Positions 46,452 to 57,342 of a stretch of DNA of 64,000 nt are shown here, piece after piece. This DNA comes from Emergomyces orientalis (lineage: Eukaryota > Ascomycota > Eurotiomycetes > Onygenales > Ajellomycetaceae). The position numbers and the translations under genes were made by a program. Location: the NCBI GenBank assembly GCA_002110485.1, contig MOWL01000048.1:1-64000 (forward strand), written 5' to 3'. A model generated the notes under the pieces. That model did not search any database. It worked only from the letters and a program-made list of their open reading frames with translations, and was not told the origin of the DNA. Within the stretch, counting starts at the first letter, position 1, and each line of letters opens with the position of its first letter.

Positions 46452-47950
46452 TTACTTTGGGGGTGGGTTCTGGACAAAGTCGATGCCCTTCTCGATGTTG
46501 CCCTTGAGGCCCTTGGTACAGGCGTCGAGCAGCTTCTTCTCCTGCTCTGTGATACCGCCAAGGATGTTCTGGGCCTTTTCTGCGCCAGATGTCTGTTTTC
46601 ATATTGCGATGTTATCAGTCTGTGCAATGGCTTAATATATATCGGACTGGGTTACTTACGCCGAGTTCTACGGGGATGGAGAAGAAGTCCAAGCCGACTT
46701 GGCTCTTGATGGCATCGCCTCCCTCGACGCCGGGGAGGTAGACGTAGGTTGGCTCGACGATGCCCTTCTCACCCTTGGAGGCTTTGATGATGCTTTCGGC
46801 AAAGCTAGGGTTTATCAGTCGATGTATGCTCTATCGAAAGAAAGTAATGCGACTAGCTTACCGGAATCCAGCATAAGCCATGGATAAGGTGGCGGAACCG
46901 GCTCCATCCTTGGCCTTGACGACCTCGTCACCTCCGAACTGGACGCCTGTTTATTTCATCAGAAACCGGTAGATGTTTGGTTGTACCTCAATCACACAAA
47001 ATTTCCACTTACGGTTTACGAGGGCATCATATTTATCAGCAGGAATATTGACAGCAGGCTTAGCCTGGCTGAAAAGGGGCACAATGGTCTCGCCGGAGTG
47101 ACCGCCAATGACGGGGATGGTAGTCTTGGAGGGATCTTTCTGGCCAGTGTACTCCTGGGTGAAAGTTTCGGCGCGAACGACATCGAGGGTGGTAACGCCA
47201 AAGAGGCGTTTTGGGTCAAAAACGCCAGCAGCCTTGAGAACCTCAGCGGCTATGGGGACAGTGGAGTTGACGGGGTTGGAGATGATCAGGACGAAGGCCT
47301 TGGGACTGTGTTCTGCGATGCCCTTGACGAGAGTCTGGACGATGCCGGCATTGACTTTGAATAGGTCGTCACGGGTCATACCGGGCTTGCCTGTTGGGAC
47401 GGAAAACGGTTAATTCGGCAAGGGAATAGTTTACGAGATATATATTTGGGGGATGCATACGAGGAATTCCAGCGGGGATGACAATGACATCAGCGCCAGT
47501 GACGGCCTCCTTGAGACCGTCATCCTTGGGCAGATATCCCTTGATGGTCTGTACAACATTGTTAACATTAACAATTCTAAAACTGTTACTGTAAGGGTGC
47601 ATATACATACAGCAATGGAGGAGATGTGGGAAAGGTCCGCGGCAACACCTGGGGTATTGACAACATCGTAAAGAGCAAGCTCATCAACGAGAGGGCTCGC
47701 TTTGAGGAGGAGGGAGAGTGGCTAGAGATATTTTGAGAGCAGAGTTAGAATTCTCCTCATATACCGGATTGAGCGCGAATTAAAGGGTTTTATATATTGA
47801 GAGTTCTGGTTGTATAGCAGTCGATATAAGAGTCACATACCTGGCCAATGCCACCAGAAGCACCGAGAACAACTGGCAATTAGTTAGAAGAGCCATTTCT
47901 TCAAATAGTATGATAGCTGCTTTGGTGCATAACTAACCTGCTTTGACCAT
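46452..47950 (-). CDS. MDH: Malate dehydrogenase, cytosolic type
   Basis: Eight exons, 47950..47938, 47872..47841, 47721..47611, 47548..47461, 47390..47013, 46946..46862, 46804..46660 and 46592..46452, give 330 aa. It interconverts malate and oxaloacetate with NAD. The NAD-binding loop is VLGASGGIGQPLSLLLK, the mobile loop GIPRKPGMTRDDLFKVNAGI, the substrate-site region FGVTTLDVVRAETF, and the catalytic His is in VIGGHSGETIVPL. The protein starts directly at MVKAVVLGASGG, with no mitochondrial presequence, and ends NPPPK, with no peroxisomal SKL tripeptide, so I infer the cytosol. Exon 1 is only 13 bases (MVKA plus one base). A further upstream exon is possible but not needed. Confidence 0.94.
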
Positions 47951-49096
47951 GATGGCTAATTTGGCGGGATGTGTGGGAGTGGGGTAGTTGATATAGTGGA
48001 TAGCAGGGGATTGAGGGGTATACGGAATCTAGCTGGAATTGATGAGTATTGACCAGATTACAGGATGGGGGTTAGTTAAAGACAGATAACTTACAAAGGA
48101 TTGAGTTTTTTGAGGTAGAAGATGGAGTGGAAGAAGAGAAAAAGAAGAAGCAGCTGAGAAGAAGAAGTTGAGGATTCAAAATCAGAACAGGGCGAGGGGT
48201 GTGTCACATGTCGACGAGGAGGGGCTGTTTATGAGGTGTATGTATTGGTATTACATGATATATATTACACTTCATGAACCAGCAATTGCCTTATTACTGC
48301 CGTCCAGGGGCCTTTTTTCCTTTGTCTTTGTCAATTGCTCTATGTGGACCGGATACCTAGGAATCCATTTGAATACATGGCAATTTTTGTTTTATAAGAA
48401 CCTTGTGGGACGATATATAGATACATCTCCGGCTTAAATTCTCGAAATGTCTGATCAGTACATTACATTCATTGGTTATCAGATTGGCCCTCGGAATGTT
48501 GTGGAGTAGTTATTATACCCCTATCCCTTTATATTGCCCTTAGAATATTCTTGACCCAACAGCATATTCAACACCTGGGCATGGCTTGCGGGTATTTTCG
48601 TGGAAGAGCTAGTCCCCCCGATATCGCTGACAACATTTTCCACCAATAGCATGTAATACGTTTATTAAATACCCCTTTCTGCTATCAGGGGAAAGGGGAG
48701 AAGGGGGGGAGTTTACGAATAGCGAAGACAGACCTTGACAGAATGTGAAATCGTCATATGCATTTGAATACATGGAAAATGACCACTGACCAATGAATAC
48801 AAATCGAAAACTGAAAATGAATTTGAAGGCTTTGGATTTGTTTTTTTTTTAAATTAGAAAAGGTGTCTTAACAAATCTTTTCTATTTAATTCGTTTTGGA
48901 AAAAAGTCTGGGCCTCCCAGATAGCCCTCTACCAATCCCCAATTCGATATGGTGAGAGCTTTCTTTCTATTTTTCCCTTGCTTCCGCAGTTTCCAAATCA
49001 AAATCGACATTTCTCAGTCAAATTCAAATTCAAAAACAAAAACTCCCACCCCATTTCCCATTTCCCATCAACCGAAACCTAACAACCCTTCCCCCC
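47951..49096. other. MDH promoter and eL28 3' region
   Basis: About 1.1 kb. A purine-rich run (GAAGAAG type) at about 48126 to 48172 probably lies in the MDH leader. A short frame at 48168 to 48437 has no recognisable product. Confidence 0.4.
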
Positions 49097-49926
49097 TTAA
49101 GACGACTCCTCAGCCGCTTTCCGGGCTTTGACACCTCTAGGCTTCTTCACAGGAGCCTCCTTCTTTGGCCGTTGCGACTTTCTGATGGCGCTGGCACGGC
49201 CGACGGCCTCTGCACGGAGATCCGGGCGGTATCCGCTCTTAGCAGTGGCGTTGGCGACGCCCTTGTAGATCCTGTATTTCAAATCCATATCAGCGTCCTT
49301 CTCAAAATACATATATCCATTCTTTAAATTCTCAACAGTTTTGGTATCTATTTCTCCGGAATAATCACGATTCAAGCTTACTTTCGGCTGGTAGCGGTGG
49401 AGCTGTAGGTGTTGGTGACGGTGCTGGAGGCGGGCTTCTGGCTCATGGCGGGCTTCTTGGTGGTGACGGCGACGTTTCCATCCTCAGTGGCGTGGATTCC
49501 AATGGCCTATTTTTTTAATCACAGAAAAATCGATCAATTCAATGCCCTTGCACGGGTCGTAGTAGCGCTCAATTGTCTATCTCTTTCATTATTTTTCCAG
49601 GATATTCGTACCTTGGCGTTCGCGAATCCGGAGTACTACATAAATAAAAAGTCCCACCATCAGTTTCTTTCTTCAAATATATATTTCTATATAGAGAGAG
49701 GGGGAGTGAGAGGAAAAACGGGTGCGAACCTTTCGCGAGTGCTTGTTGACCAAGTTAAGAGGATCGCGGGAGAATTGGGCGCCGGCACGCTTCACCATGA
49801 ATGAGTTCTGGGTGCCTATTAAATTTAAATATCAGTCCAACATCCCTATATCACTATATATACCAACGTACGGGCAATCTCCCAGACGAGATCGTCTGAC
49901 ACATTAGGTCTGCCTGCGTACGACAT
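49097..49926 (-). CDS. rpl28: 60S ribosomal protein eL28
   Basis: Five exons, 49926..49872, 49815..49730, 49635..49612, 49506..49382 and 49271..49097, give 154 aa. eL28 is a eukaryote-specific large-subunit protein; budding yeast has no copy (its RPL28 gene encodes uL15). The conserved N-terminus reads DLVWEIARTQNSFMVKRAG, FSRDPLNLVNKHSRKYSGFA, AKAIGIHATEDGNVAVTTKK. The tail is very basic (KSQRPKKEAPVKKPRGVKAR). Exon 3 is only 24 bases (YSGFANAK). The intron-rich, small-exon layout is common in fungal ribosomal protein genes. It is divergent from the DUF2015 gene. Confidence 0.92.
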
Positions 49927-50706
49927 GGTGCGGTTGGAGGAGTCGAGTCGAGAGGGATAATGAGAATTAAGGACTTGGAGAATAATATCTATCTCGTCTT
50001 CTTCGCTTTCAAACTCCTTTCTTTCTGTTAGATATCTTCATGCAAGTTGTGTGTATTATTTCGCAAGTCTTGGCGGCCAAGCCAGCCTCTTGCCGCTTTG
50101 GGCTCGCTAACATATCCTGTTTGGGGATAGCGTTCCTTTATTCCCGGAATTACTTCGGCCCGACAAATATAGTATCACGTGATTTATATACAGCCACGCT
50201 GAGTCAGCAACCCATTCATCATCGCCTTGGTTTATTGATTCTACATATACAGGATGCAACGGACAACAAGAAAAGACACCATGTTCTCCATCTGATATCC
50301 TACAGCCTGAATAAAGGGGCACAGCAGAGCAAATAAACCTTGAGCCTTTTGCTGCCAGAAACCCAGTCCCGATAACCTGCTTCGTCTGGGCCGGACATGC
50401 GAATAGTCGTACTGCATCAGGTTTTCTGAAAAAGCCCATTATTTGAGCTTCAATGATTTGGTAGTTTTTATACACTTAAACATCATAACCCTTCACATTC
50501 TCTAATATTTCCTTTCCGTTATTGTTATTATTGTTATTATTATTTTATTATTTTAATTTTTTGTAATCTCAATTTCCTATCATTATTATCATACTCCAAC
50601 TTCAACGCGGTGCATTGACGTACACAAAACCTGCATCCCCTCTTACCCACCGTTTTATATCCGCCATATCCCGCCATCCCCATACGGATTGACGGAATAC
50701 AAAACA
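49927..50706. promoter_or_regulatory. Divergent region eL28/DUF2015
   Basis: Both promoters lie here. The stretch has TTA/TTG triplet repeats at about 50518 to 50558. No coding sequence is recognised. Confidence 0.4.
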
Positions 50707-51141
50707 ATGTCCTACCTCCTCTACTCTCTCACATTCCTAGTCCTTGTCACGGGTACAGGTACGCCCATCCCCCCCCACTCGCCCTTTTATCCTACACCTC
50801 TTAACACATCTAAAATTACAGCCCTCTATCTAACCCGCACCCGCTGGCTCCCCCTCCTCCCCTTACCCGACTACCTCTACTCCCGCCTCCCCAACACGTT
50901 CACCGGCGACATCGAAGCCGGTCTCTCCTCAGCAGACTTCGATCTCTCCAACAACGTAGCTACAGGTGACGGGCGTGCGGGGCTCGATCGCGTCGCCAAG
51001 CGCGAGGTGCTGAAGATCATGAAGCGGCGACGGGTGGATTTTAATGAAGCAAGGAGGATTTATATGGAGCAGCGGTTTGCGAAGAATGATATTGGGCCTG
51101 ATGGGAGACCGAGGGATCCAAAGTTTGTTTCATTTTCGTAG
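50707..51141 (+). CDS. DUF2015 / UPF0357 family protein
   Basis: Two exons, 50707-50758 and 50822-51141, give 123 aa. The family is fungal and includes budding-yeast Ycl012c; its function is not known. An N-terminal hydrophobic helix (MSYLLYSLTFLVLVTG) suggests a signal anchor. The conserved C-terminal half reads FTGDIEAGLSSADFDLSNNV, DGRAGLDRVAKREVLKIMKR, RRVDFNEARRIYMEQRFAKN and DIGPDGRPRDPKFVSFS. Two GT donors 6 bases apart (GGTACAGGTACG) both keep the frame, so the protein may differ by two residues (GT). I used the second. Confidence 0.88.
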   Translation: MSYLLYSLTFLVLVTGTGTPIPPHSPFYPTPLNTSKITALYLTRTRWLPLLPLPDYLYSRLPNTFTGDIEAGLSSADFDLSNNVATGDGRAGLDRVAKREVLKIMKRRRVDFNEARRIYMEQRFAKNDIGPDGRPRDPKFVSFS

Positions 51142-51982
51142 GGAGGGGCTCTTCCCCCCCCCTTTTTTTTTCGTTAGGGATATAGGCAATGGGATTCAAT
51201 GCAATGGGATGGGATGGTATGGTATGGTGGGAGGTTAATCGAGTTTTTCCTTTTTTTCTTTCTTTCTCTTCTTTTCATATATTCATCCGATGACTTGATT
51301 TGACTTGACTTGCGTTCTCAGCGTTCTGGCAACATCACCCCCCCCCCCCCGGGTCTCCTTTTTCCTATATCTGTCTACAACATATATCTTCTGACCCATC
51401 AGAGACCACACCATCATTTCATTATCCCCTTTTCCTGAAAAACATCATTTCTCCGAACCTTTTTGTCTCTTCGCTGTCTTTTTGTCATCGAAGCGAGTTA
51501 CTAATGTTATGTATCCCCTGTCTAGCTTTCTTCCAGCTATATATATTTTCCTAACCCCACATTTTCCCTTTTCATTTCCTCCTATTAAACAGCTATATGT
51601 ATAAAGCTCGTGTTTTTTCTCAATCAATCAGTCATTGGGAGGGGGTATTGTCCCGCTTGCTATGTATGCATCGATATCAAATTTCGAAATTTTCCTTCTC
51701 CCCTCCTTGCGTTCTTGATATTATTTGGTTTGGGCTTCCTGCTCCCTGCTGCTCCAATGCCCTTTCAATTCTCCAAAATGTTCATAAAATAAAGGCGGCG
51801 GAATGGCTTCTTTCCTTTTTCTTGCCCAACACAACGGACATCTCGTGACATATAATTTGTCCCAGTAGAGTGTGCAACCCAAGTCGCCATTCAAGCACAG
51901 TGCAGAGTTCTCCGGAGTCCTATAAACCGTAGCCGTAACCGTAATGTAACATGCGTAACTGAACCCAGGGATCACCATAAAA
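51142..51982. other. Convergent 3' regions, DUF2015 and HSH49
   Basis: Contains repeated GGGAT/GGTAT words just after the DUF2015 stop (51200 to 51235), T and C runs and no recognisable gene. Confidence 0.4.
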
Positions 51983-53271
51983 TCACCGTCCCCTCCCATA
52001 CCCCGGTTGCTGAAACCCAGGCGGAAGCTGAGGCGGCGCACCACCTGGTGGACCCGCTGCAGACGGGGGCGGGCCAAAGCCGGCTGGTGGCGGCTGCTGA
52101 CCGAAGCGGGATGGGGGGACGAAACCCTGCGGCGGTGGTCCGCCGTAACCAGCTTGGGATGGAGGGGGCCGTGCCGGGAGGCCTGGGGGCGGGGCGGAAA
52201 GGGGTGGTGGAGGGTGATGTGCATGGGGTGGTGGTGGTCGATGGTGTTGGTGTTGGTGTGGATGTTGTTGGTGCGGGTGCTGGTGCTGGTGTTGGGCTGG
52301 TGGCATGTGCTGGTTATGGTGGTAGCCACCGGCGCCGTTGACGATGGGGATTCCCCGCCCGCCGCCAAAGTCTGGCGGACCACTAGCAGCGGCGGCAGCG
52401 GGGTTCATTCCTCGGGCAGTTGAAACTGTGGCAGGGCCCTCGCCGTCAGTCATTGGAGACTGGGGCACTTGATGCGCATGCGCACCTGCTCCACCACCGA
52501 CGAGTTGCGGGGGCAGGGGTTGTGTTTGGGGTTGGACATTGTGTTTTCTCGCTTGGGCGGCGAGCATGCGTTCGGCCTGGTCGCCATGTCGTTCCCCCTT
52601 GCCGTCCTTTTTGTAGGCGTATTGGACGGAGACTTCTTTATTCATGAGGTATTGGCCGTTCATGTTTGCGATGGCGTCGTCGGAGGCTTCAAAGTTGGAG
52701 AAAGAGACGAAGCCGTAGCCCTTGGAGAGGTTTGCGTCATCTCGTGCGATCTAATATATTCCGGTTAGTTTATCAACAAAAGCGCGGAGGCGGGTACGTA
52801 ATATACGTAACGTACCTTTGGAGCAGATATAAGACTCCCAAACCGACTAAACGTATCATACAGCACCTGCTCTGTAACCATGGGATCAAGATTGCCCACG
52901 AACAGCTCTGCGCCAACCTCGACCGTCTTCTGCTTATCCGCAGACGCCTTATTTACGCGGATCGGTTTCCCGTAGAGGCGGACCTGGTTCATGATTCGAG
53001 CAGCATATTCCGCATCTTCCTCGCTGATGAATTCGACGAACCCGTAGCCCTGGTGGGTCTGCGTGACGCGATCTTTGGGGAGATGGACGTTAACGATGCG
53101 GCCGGCTTGGAGCATCAGCTCCCAGACCAGACTGTCTGTGACGCGCTCGTCTAGGTTTCCGATGTACACGGTCGCCTCTTTGTCTTGCTCCCTGTAAAGG
53201 TAATGTCAGCTCTTCCCTCCTGTGGCTGTTGGATGGGATGGGTATACCTACCAATGCCGGACTCCAGCCAT
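51983..53271 (-). CDS. HSH49: U2 snRNP SF3b subunit 4 (Hsh49/SF3b49)
   Basis: Three exons, 53271..53252, 53191..52816 and 52750..51983, give 387 aa. SF3b4 binds pre-mRNA near the branch site as part of SF3b and contacts SF3b145/Cus1. Two RRMs are evident: RRM1 with RNP2 VYIGNL and RNP1 GYGFVEF (about residues 14 to 90), RRM2 with LFVGNL and GYGFVSF (about 100 to 180). The linker and RRM2 words LDPMVTEQVLYDTFSRFGSL and NLSKGYGFVSFSNFEASDDA are family hallmarks. The tail is Pro/Gly/His-rich with a run of HQ and HP repeats and ends GYGRGR, as in other SF3b4 proteins. The first exon is 20 bases. Confidence 0.95.
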
Positions 53272-53605
53272 GGTCGAGAGATGCGACCTGTGAGGTCTGT
53301 AATTGCTCTTTTTTTTTGTAAAGAAAGAGACGCAGGTATACCTGTAGATGTGTTGACTGTAAATAGTTGGTTGTGTAAAGAAGAATATCAATATAAATAT
53401 ATGAGAGTTTTGGCGGTGACTGAGAGAAATTGCCCGATTTATTTAGTCTGAGCTCCCTTTGTCGGCGAAAACCTTGTCCGCTCCAGCTTCAAACTTCTTA
53501 AACCCGACAAACTCGACGACAAGAACTACAAAATAACCACAAGTTACAACAAACAAACGACCAAACTACCTCTGTGTCATACACAATTCCACAACTTCCT
53601 ACAAA
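53272..53605. promoter_or_regulatory. Divergent promoter region HSH49/TOM7
   Basis: A compact 334-bp gap between two start codons pointing apart. It must contain both core promoters. The TOM7 side is AC-rich (53515 to 53600). Confidence 0.5.
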
Positions 53606-54034
53606 ATGGTCCAGTTCTCCGAAGAGACCAAGGTAAAACACTTACCACACTCGCCGCCCCACGCATTCGCAAAAGGTCCTCCCGCTAACCTGGCATCTCT
53701 TATAATAGGAACGTATTTCCAAGGTCATTGGCGTCTCCAGAGTCGCTATTCATTAGTGAGTTGGTTTCAGCAGGAGGGAGACTGCGTAAAACTAATTACT
53801 GATCCAATTCTTTGTTTACTTGTTGCAGTGGATATCTGCCTTTCATCATCTACCTTGGTAAACATCTTCCGGCTCTTCATCTCGTCTCTGGACAGTTGGC
53901 TAACATTAAATATCAGGATACACATACAGCGAGCCGCGGCCGCAGCTCTTCAAGTACATACACTCCGAATTTACCTTCACTACACGTAAATAGACTAACA
54001 TCCTCGATACAGGCTCTTTTCTCCCCTCGCATAA
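53606..54034 (+). CDS. TOM7: Mitochondrial import receptor subunit Tom7
   Basis: Five very short exons, 53606-53632, 53709-53755, 53829-53857, 53917-53953 and 54013-54034, give 53 aa. Tom7 is a small tail-anchored subunit of the outer-membrane TOM complex that affects complex stability. The protein has the family layout: an N-terminal cytosolic part MVQFSEETKERISKVIGVSR, the core VAIHYGYLPFIIYLGYTYSE (membrane helix with the conserved GYLP), and the end PRPQLFKLFSPLA. All splice phases fit, and introns are 59 to 76 bp. Individual exons are too short to appear as convincing open frames, so this gene is easy to miss. Confidence 0.92.
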
Positions 54035-54762
54035 ATTCATCCAACTCGATTTATGAGAACGACAAGGACCCCGGGTTAGATTGAGGAGAGGGAACACTGC
54101 CCTTGAACGTAGCGTATGAAACATAATGGTCAATCTTTTATCAGCGGGACGAGAGGAAGGAGGGCTTTTGCTTCGTCTGAAATGGCATACGCACTGTGGA
54201 ATGCAGGGCGAGGCTTGCCCGGTTGAGAGTGCTGGGCACTAAATACTTCCTCGATTCTCTTTCTAGCTATAATCTGGAGTTGGAAGCATTTTGTATATTA
54301 GACCTCTTCCTTTTGTTATGTTACTTTATTCTTTATGGGAATGCCGAAGGTATCAACGGATCAAAAGGGATCTCCGCAGATCAGCTTTAAGCCAGCAATC
54401 ACATTCTCTTTTTTCCCTTTCTCTTATGGAAAGCAGAGAAGGTATTTCCTCAAAAGTTCGTATGTAGAGCTACTCCATTTCTACTACTTTGCAAATGAGT
54501 CCGTCTTATCATCTTTCAATCCTGGTTGGTTTCATAAAGCAACGAAGTCGGCATATATCGCGTTCTGCTCCCCAGCATCGAAAATGACATCAAAATTACT
54601 GGGGAAAAAGTCAGGTAACCTCAAACCACACCGAAACTCATCCTCTGACAGCCACCAAAATCACTACCACCGCCTCAACGTTCAGAACAAATAGAAAGGC
54701 CGCTTCGTCTCTCTCCTCAGAGCCGAAGTGTCCTTTAGGGACTTTCTTAAAAAAAAGAGTCC
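54035..54762. other. TOM7 3' region and FLX1 promoter
   Basis: No gene supported. A 119-codon open frame at 54335 to 54694 has no recognisable domain and a Phe/Ser-rich, unbiased composition. Confidence 0.4.
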
Positions 54763-55918
54763 ATGAATGATAACCATGGCTTGTCGCCATCCGTTGTCGA
54801 GACCCTAGCTGGCTTCACCGCCGGTATTTCGTCGACCCTTGCCGTCCACCCACTCGATGTGATCAAGACAAGACTCCAAGGTACAGCATATTGTGCCTTT
54901 ATTACTTATGATTACTCTCTGCCGGTAAAACATAATATTTACTGACTCGATTCCGGGTTGCAGTGGACCGCTTCTCCTCCTCGCGCATCGGCAGCTCACT
55001 CCGCATCGCCCGCGGCATTGCTCGCAATGAAGGTGGCATCATCGCTGGCTTCTACCGCGGACTCACACCAAATCTGGTGGGAAATTCAGTAAGCTGGGGT
55101 TTGTATTTTCTGTGGTATGGCAATATCAAAAACACACTACATGTCTTCCACGGGTCAAGGAAAGAACAGTTGGGGTCGTTGGATTACTTCGTCGCATCTG
55201 GGGTTGCAGGTATGTTACATACAAAATTCACGAATTGAGACCCTTTCTAAACCAAATATACATGTATGGATGATAACTAATATCGTTCCTTACAGGTGTA
55301 CTAACAACCTTCCTCACCAACCCCATCTGGGTAATAAAAACTCGTATGCTCTCCACCGGCTCGCACGTCCCGGGTGCCTATCCCTCACTCGCCGCGGGTG
55401 TGCGCGCGATCTACCGCTCGGAAGGCATCACGGGCTTCTACCGTGGCATGGTCCCCGCTCTATTCGGTGTGAGCCACGGCGCACTCCAGTTCATGGCCTA
55501 CGAGAAGCTTAAACAATACCGGGCGGGTACCACCACCGAACAGCTGGAACTTGCAACATCGTCGTCATCTGCTCTTGGTGTCCCAGGAAACGGAAGCGTA
55601 AACGGAAGCGCAAGAATCAAAGACCCCAAACTCAGCAACATGGACTACCTTGTCCTCTCCGGCACATCCAAGGTATTCGCCGGCTGCGTGACGTATCCGT
55701 ACCAGGTGCTGAAAGCGCGCCTGCAGACGTATGATGCGGCTGGGACGTATCGGGGCGTGATGGATGCAATGAGTCAGATATGGCGTAAAGAAGGCGTGGT
55801 AGGGTTTTATAAGGGATTGGGACCGAATTTGGTGCGCGTGTTGCCGAGTACGTGGGTGACCTTTTTAGTTTATGAGAATGTTAGGATTTATTTGTCGATG
55901 GGGCCGATAGAGGGTTAG
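54763..55918 (+). CDS. FLX1: Mitochondrial carrier, FAD/folate (Flx1) type
   Basis: Three exons, 54763-54880, 54964-55209 and 55296-55918, give 328 aa. Flx1 carries FAD across the inner mitochondrial membrane; the animal relative carries folate or FAD. Three carrier repeats are present with signature motifs PLDVIKTRLQ, PIWVIKTRM and PYQVLKARLQ, and the second halves GIIAGFYRGLTPNLVGNSVS, GITGFYRGMVPALFGVSHGA and GVVGFYKGLGPNLVRVLPST. The second motif with Trp after Ile is typical of the FAD/folate/pyrimidine branch. A Ser/Gly-rich insert (ATSSSSALGVPGNGSVNGSA) lies between repeats 2 and 3. Substrate is inferred from family likeness. Confidence 0.9.
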
Positions 55919-57342
55919 AGAGGGTCTACCAGGTTTATTTTTGTTTTCATGTATACATATAATTATGGGTTGGTATGAGTTTGTATATATTCAGGGAGAC
56001 ATGGTACACGACCTAAGGCGTTTGTTTTGTGACGGGTTCGCTCGTTTTGGGGAGAGATGTCTATTTACATTTGTATTTTAGGGTTTCGACGTGGAAAAAT
56101 AATTCAACGTTATTGTAATGCTGTTTGAGAGTGCTTTCCCCCCGATTTATTCAATCACCAGCTTTGTGATGTCCTCCCATTTAACCTCGTTTCTTTCCAG
56201 CAGACTATTCGGCTATTCTAGAAACTAGATATAAAAAGGGGTTCACATATGCCAAATACAAAAGCAAATATATATAATGTATAATAATAAACTTCATATC
56301 CTTATCCTAACATAACAAAAAAAATATAAGTCCCGAACAAAATGGTAAAATACCTGGTCCCCCCCAACACCTTGCTATATTATTACCCATATCCATACAA
56401 CAACCCCTTAACTGCCTAGATATATGTTTATCTTCTGCTTTCTTTCCGTTTATCGTTTCTCCCTGCATCTGTTTCAATATGCGCCGCCGTCCCGGCGCCC
56501 ACCAACCCCTTTCCAAATACCTTGAAGCAAATGCATATTGAGGTATGTGTGCAGACTTAACACCACAGGCGCACAACAAAAGTTTCCCGAAAAAGCCCCA
56601 GCCCAGACGCTATGCACAATCCAACCTTCAATGGTTTTGATGATGATCATGGCCGTAATGAACATTTTTTTCTGTCTCATCTTTCTTTCCCACTTTTTTT
56701 TTCTTTTGTCGCTGTAAAAATGGCAGGGATGATGTGTCTTTCTTTTATAAAAAAAGGAATAAAAAATATAAAAAAATAAAAAAAAAAGACAAAAGAGGTA
56801 TAGAGGAACAACTAGAAGACTCGATTTTTTTTTTTTAAAAAAAGCACAAAAAATAATTGAAGTCCGAGTCCGAATCCAAAACACGCCCACGCAAGAGAGG
56901 TATATAGAGCTGAAGAGTAAGGAATCGCAAACCAAAAATAAATGGAAAAGGAGAAAAGAACAGGTATTAATATATAAAAACGGAAAACAATCCAATCATT
57001 AAGTAAGCTGGTAAAGTCCTGAACAATTCATCCCAGATGAGGGCAGGAAAGGTGTCCCAAAATGGGAAGAAAAGGACGGCGAGGGTGCGCACCGCGTACT
57101 AGTTCAATAGCTTATCTAATCTATGATAAACTTGCCGTTCGTGGTGGAGGGAGGGTGGATTAGTTTCACGGAATAAACCGGTATTCAATTAATCGCGTTG
57201 GTAGCAAGGCGCAGCGTTCATTCTAAACCGCAGCTGAAAGGGCTGTATGTTTGAAGCCCGCTTCCCAGTAATGGCCAGCTCTCGCTCTTAAAATTTCGCG
57301 GAAATGATACCCTCGCACAGGACGGAACGTTATAGTTTGCTC
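55919..57342. other. Convergent 3' regions, FLX1 and zinc-finger gene
   Basis: AT-rich, with A and T runs around 56690 to 56850. A minus-strand open frame at 56474 to 56995 is hydrophobic only because of those T runs and is not credible. No gene supported. Confidence 0.4.

Noticed and set aside
52007..52423. 138-codon Arg/Trp/Val-rich plus-strand frame
   Set aside because: It is the antisense of the Pro/His/Gly-rich tail of HSH49.
56474..56995. 173-codon hydrophobic minus-strand frame
   Set aside because: Its hydrophobic segments are translations of A/T runs in a convergent 3' region; no start context, splice pattern or homology.
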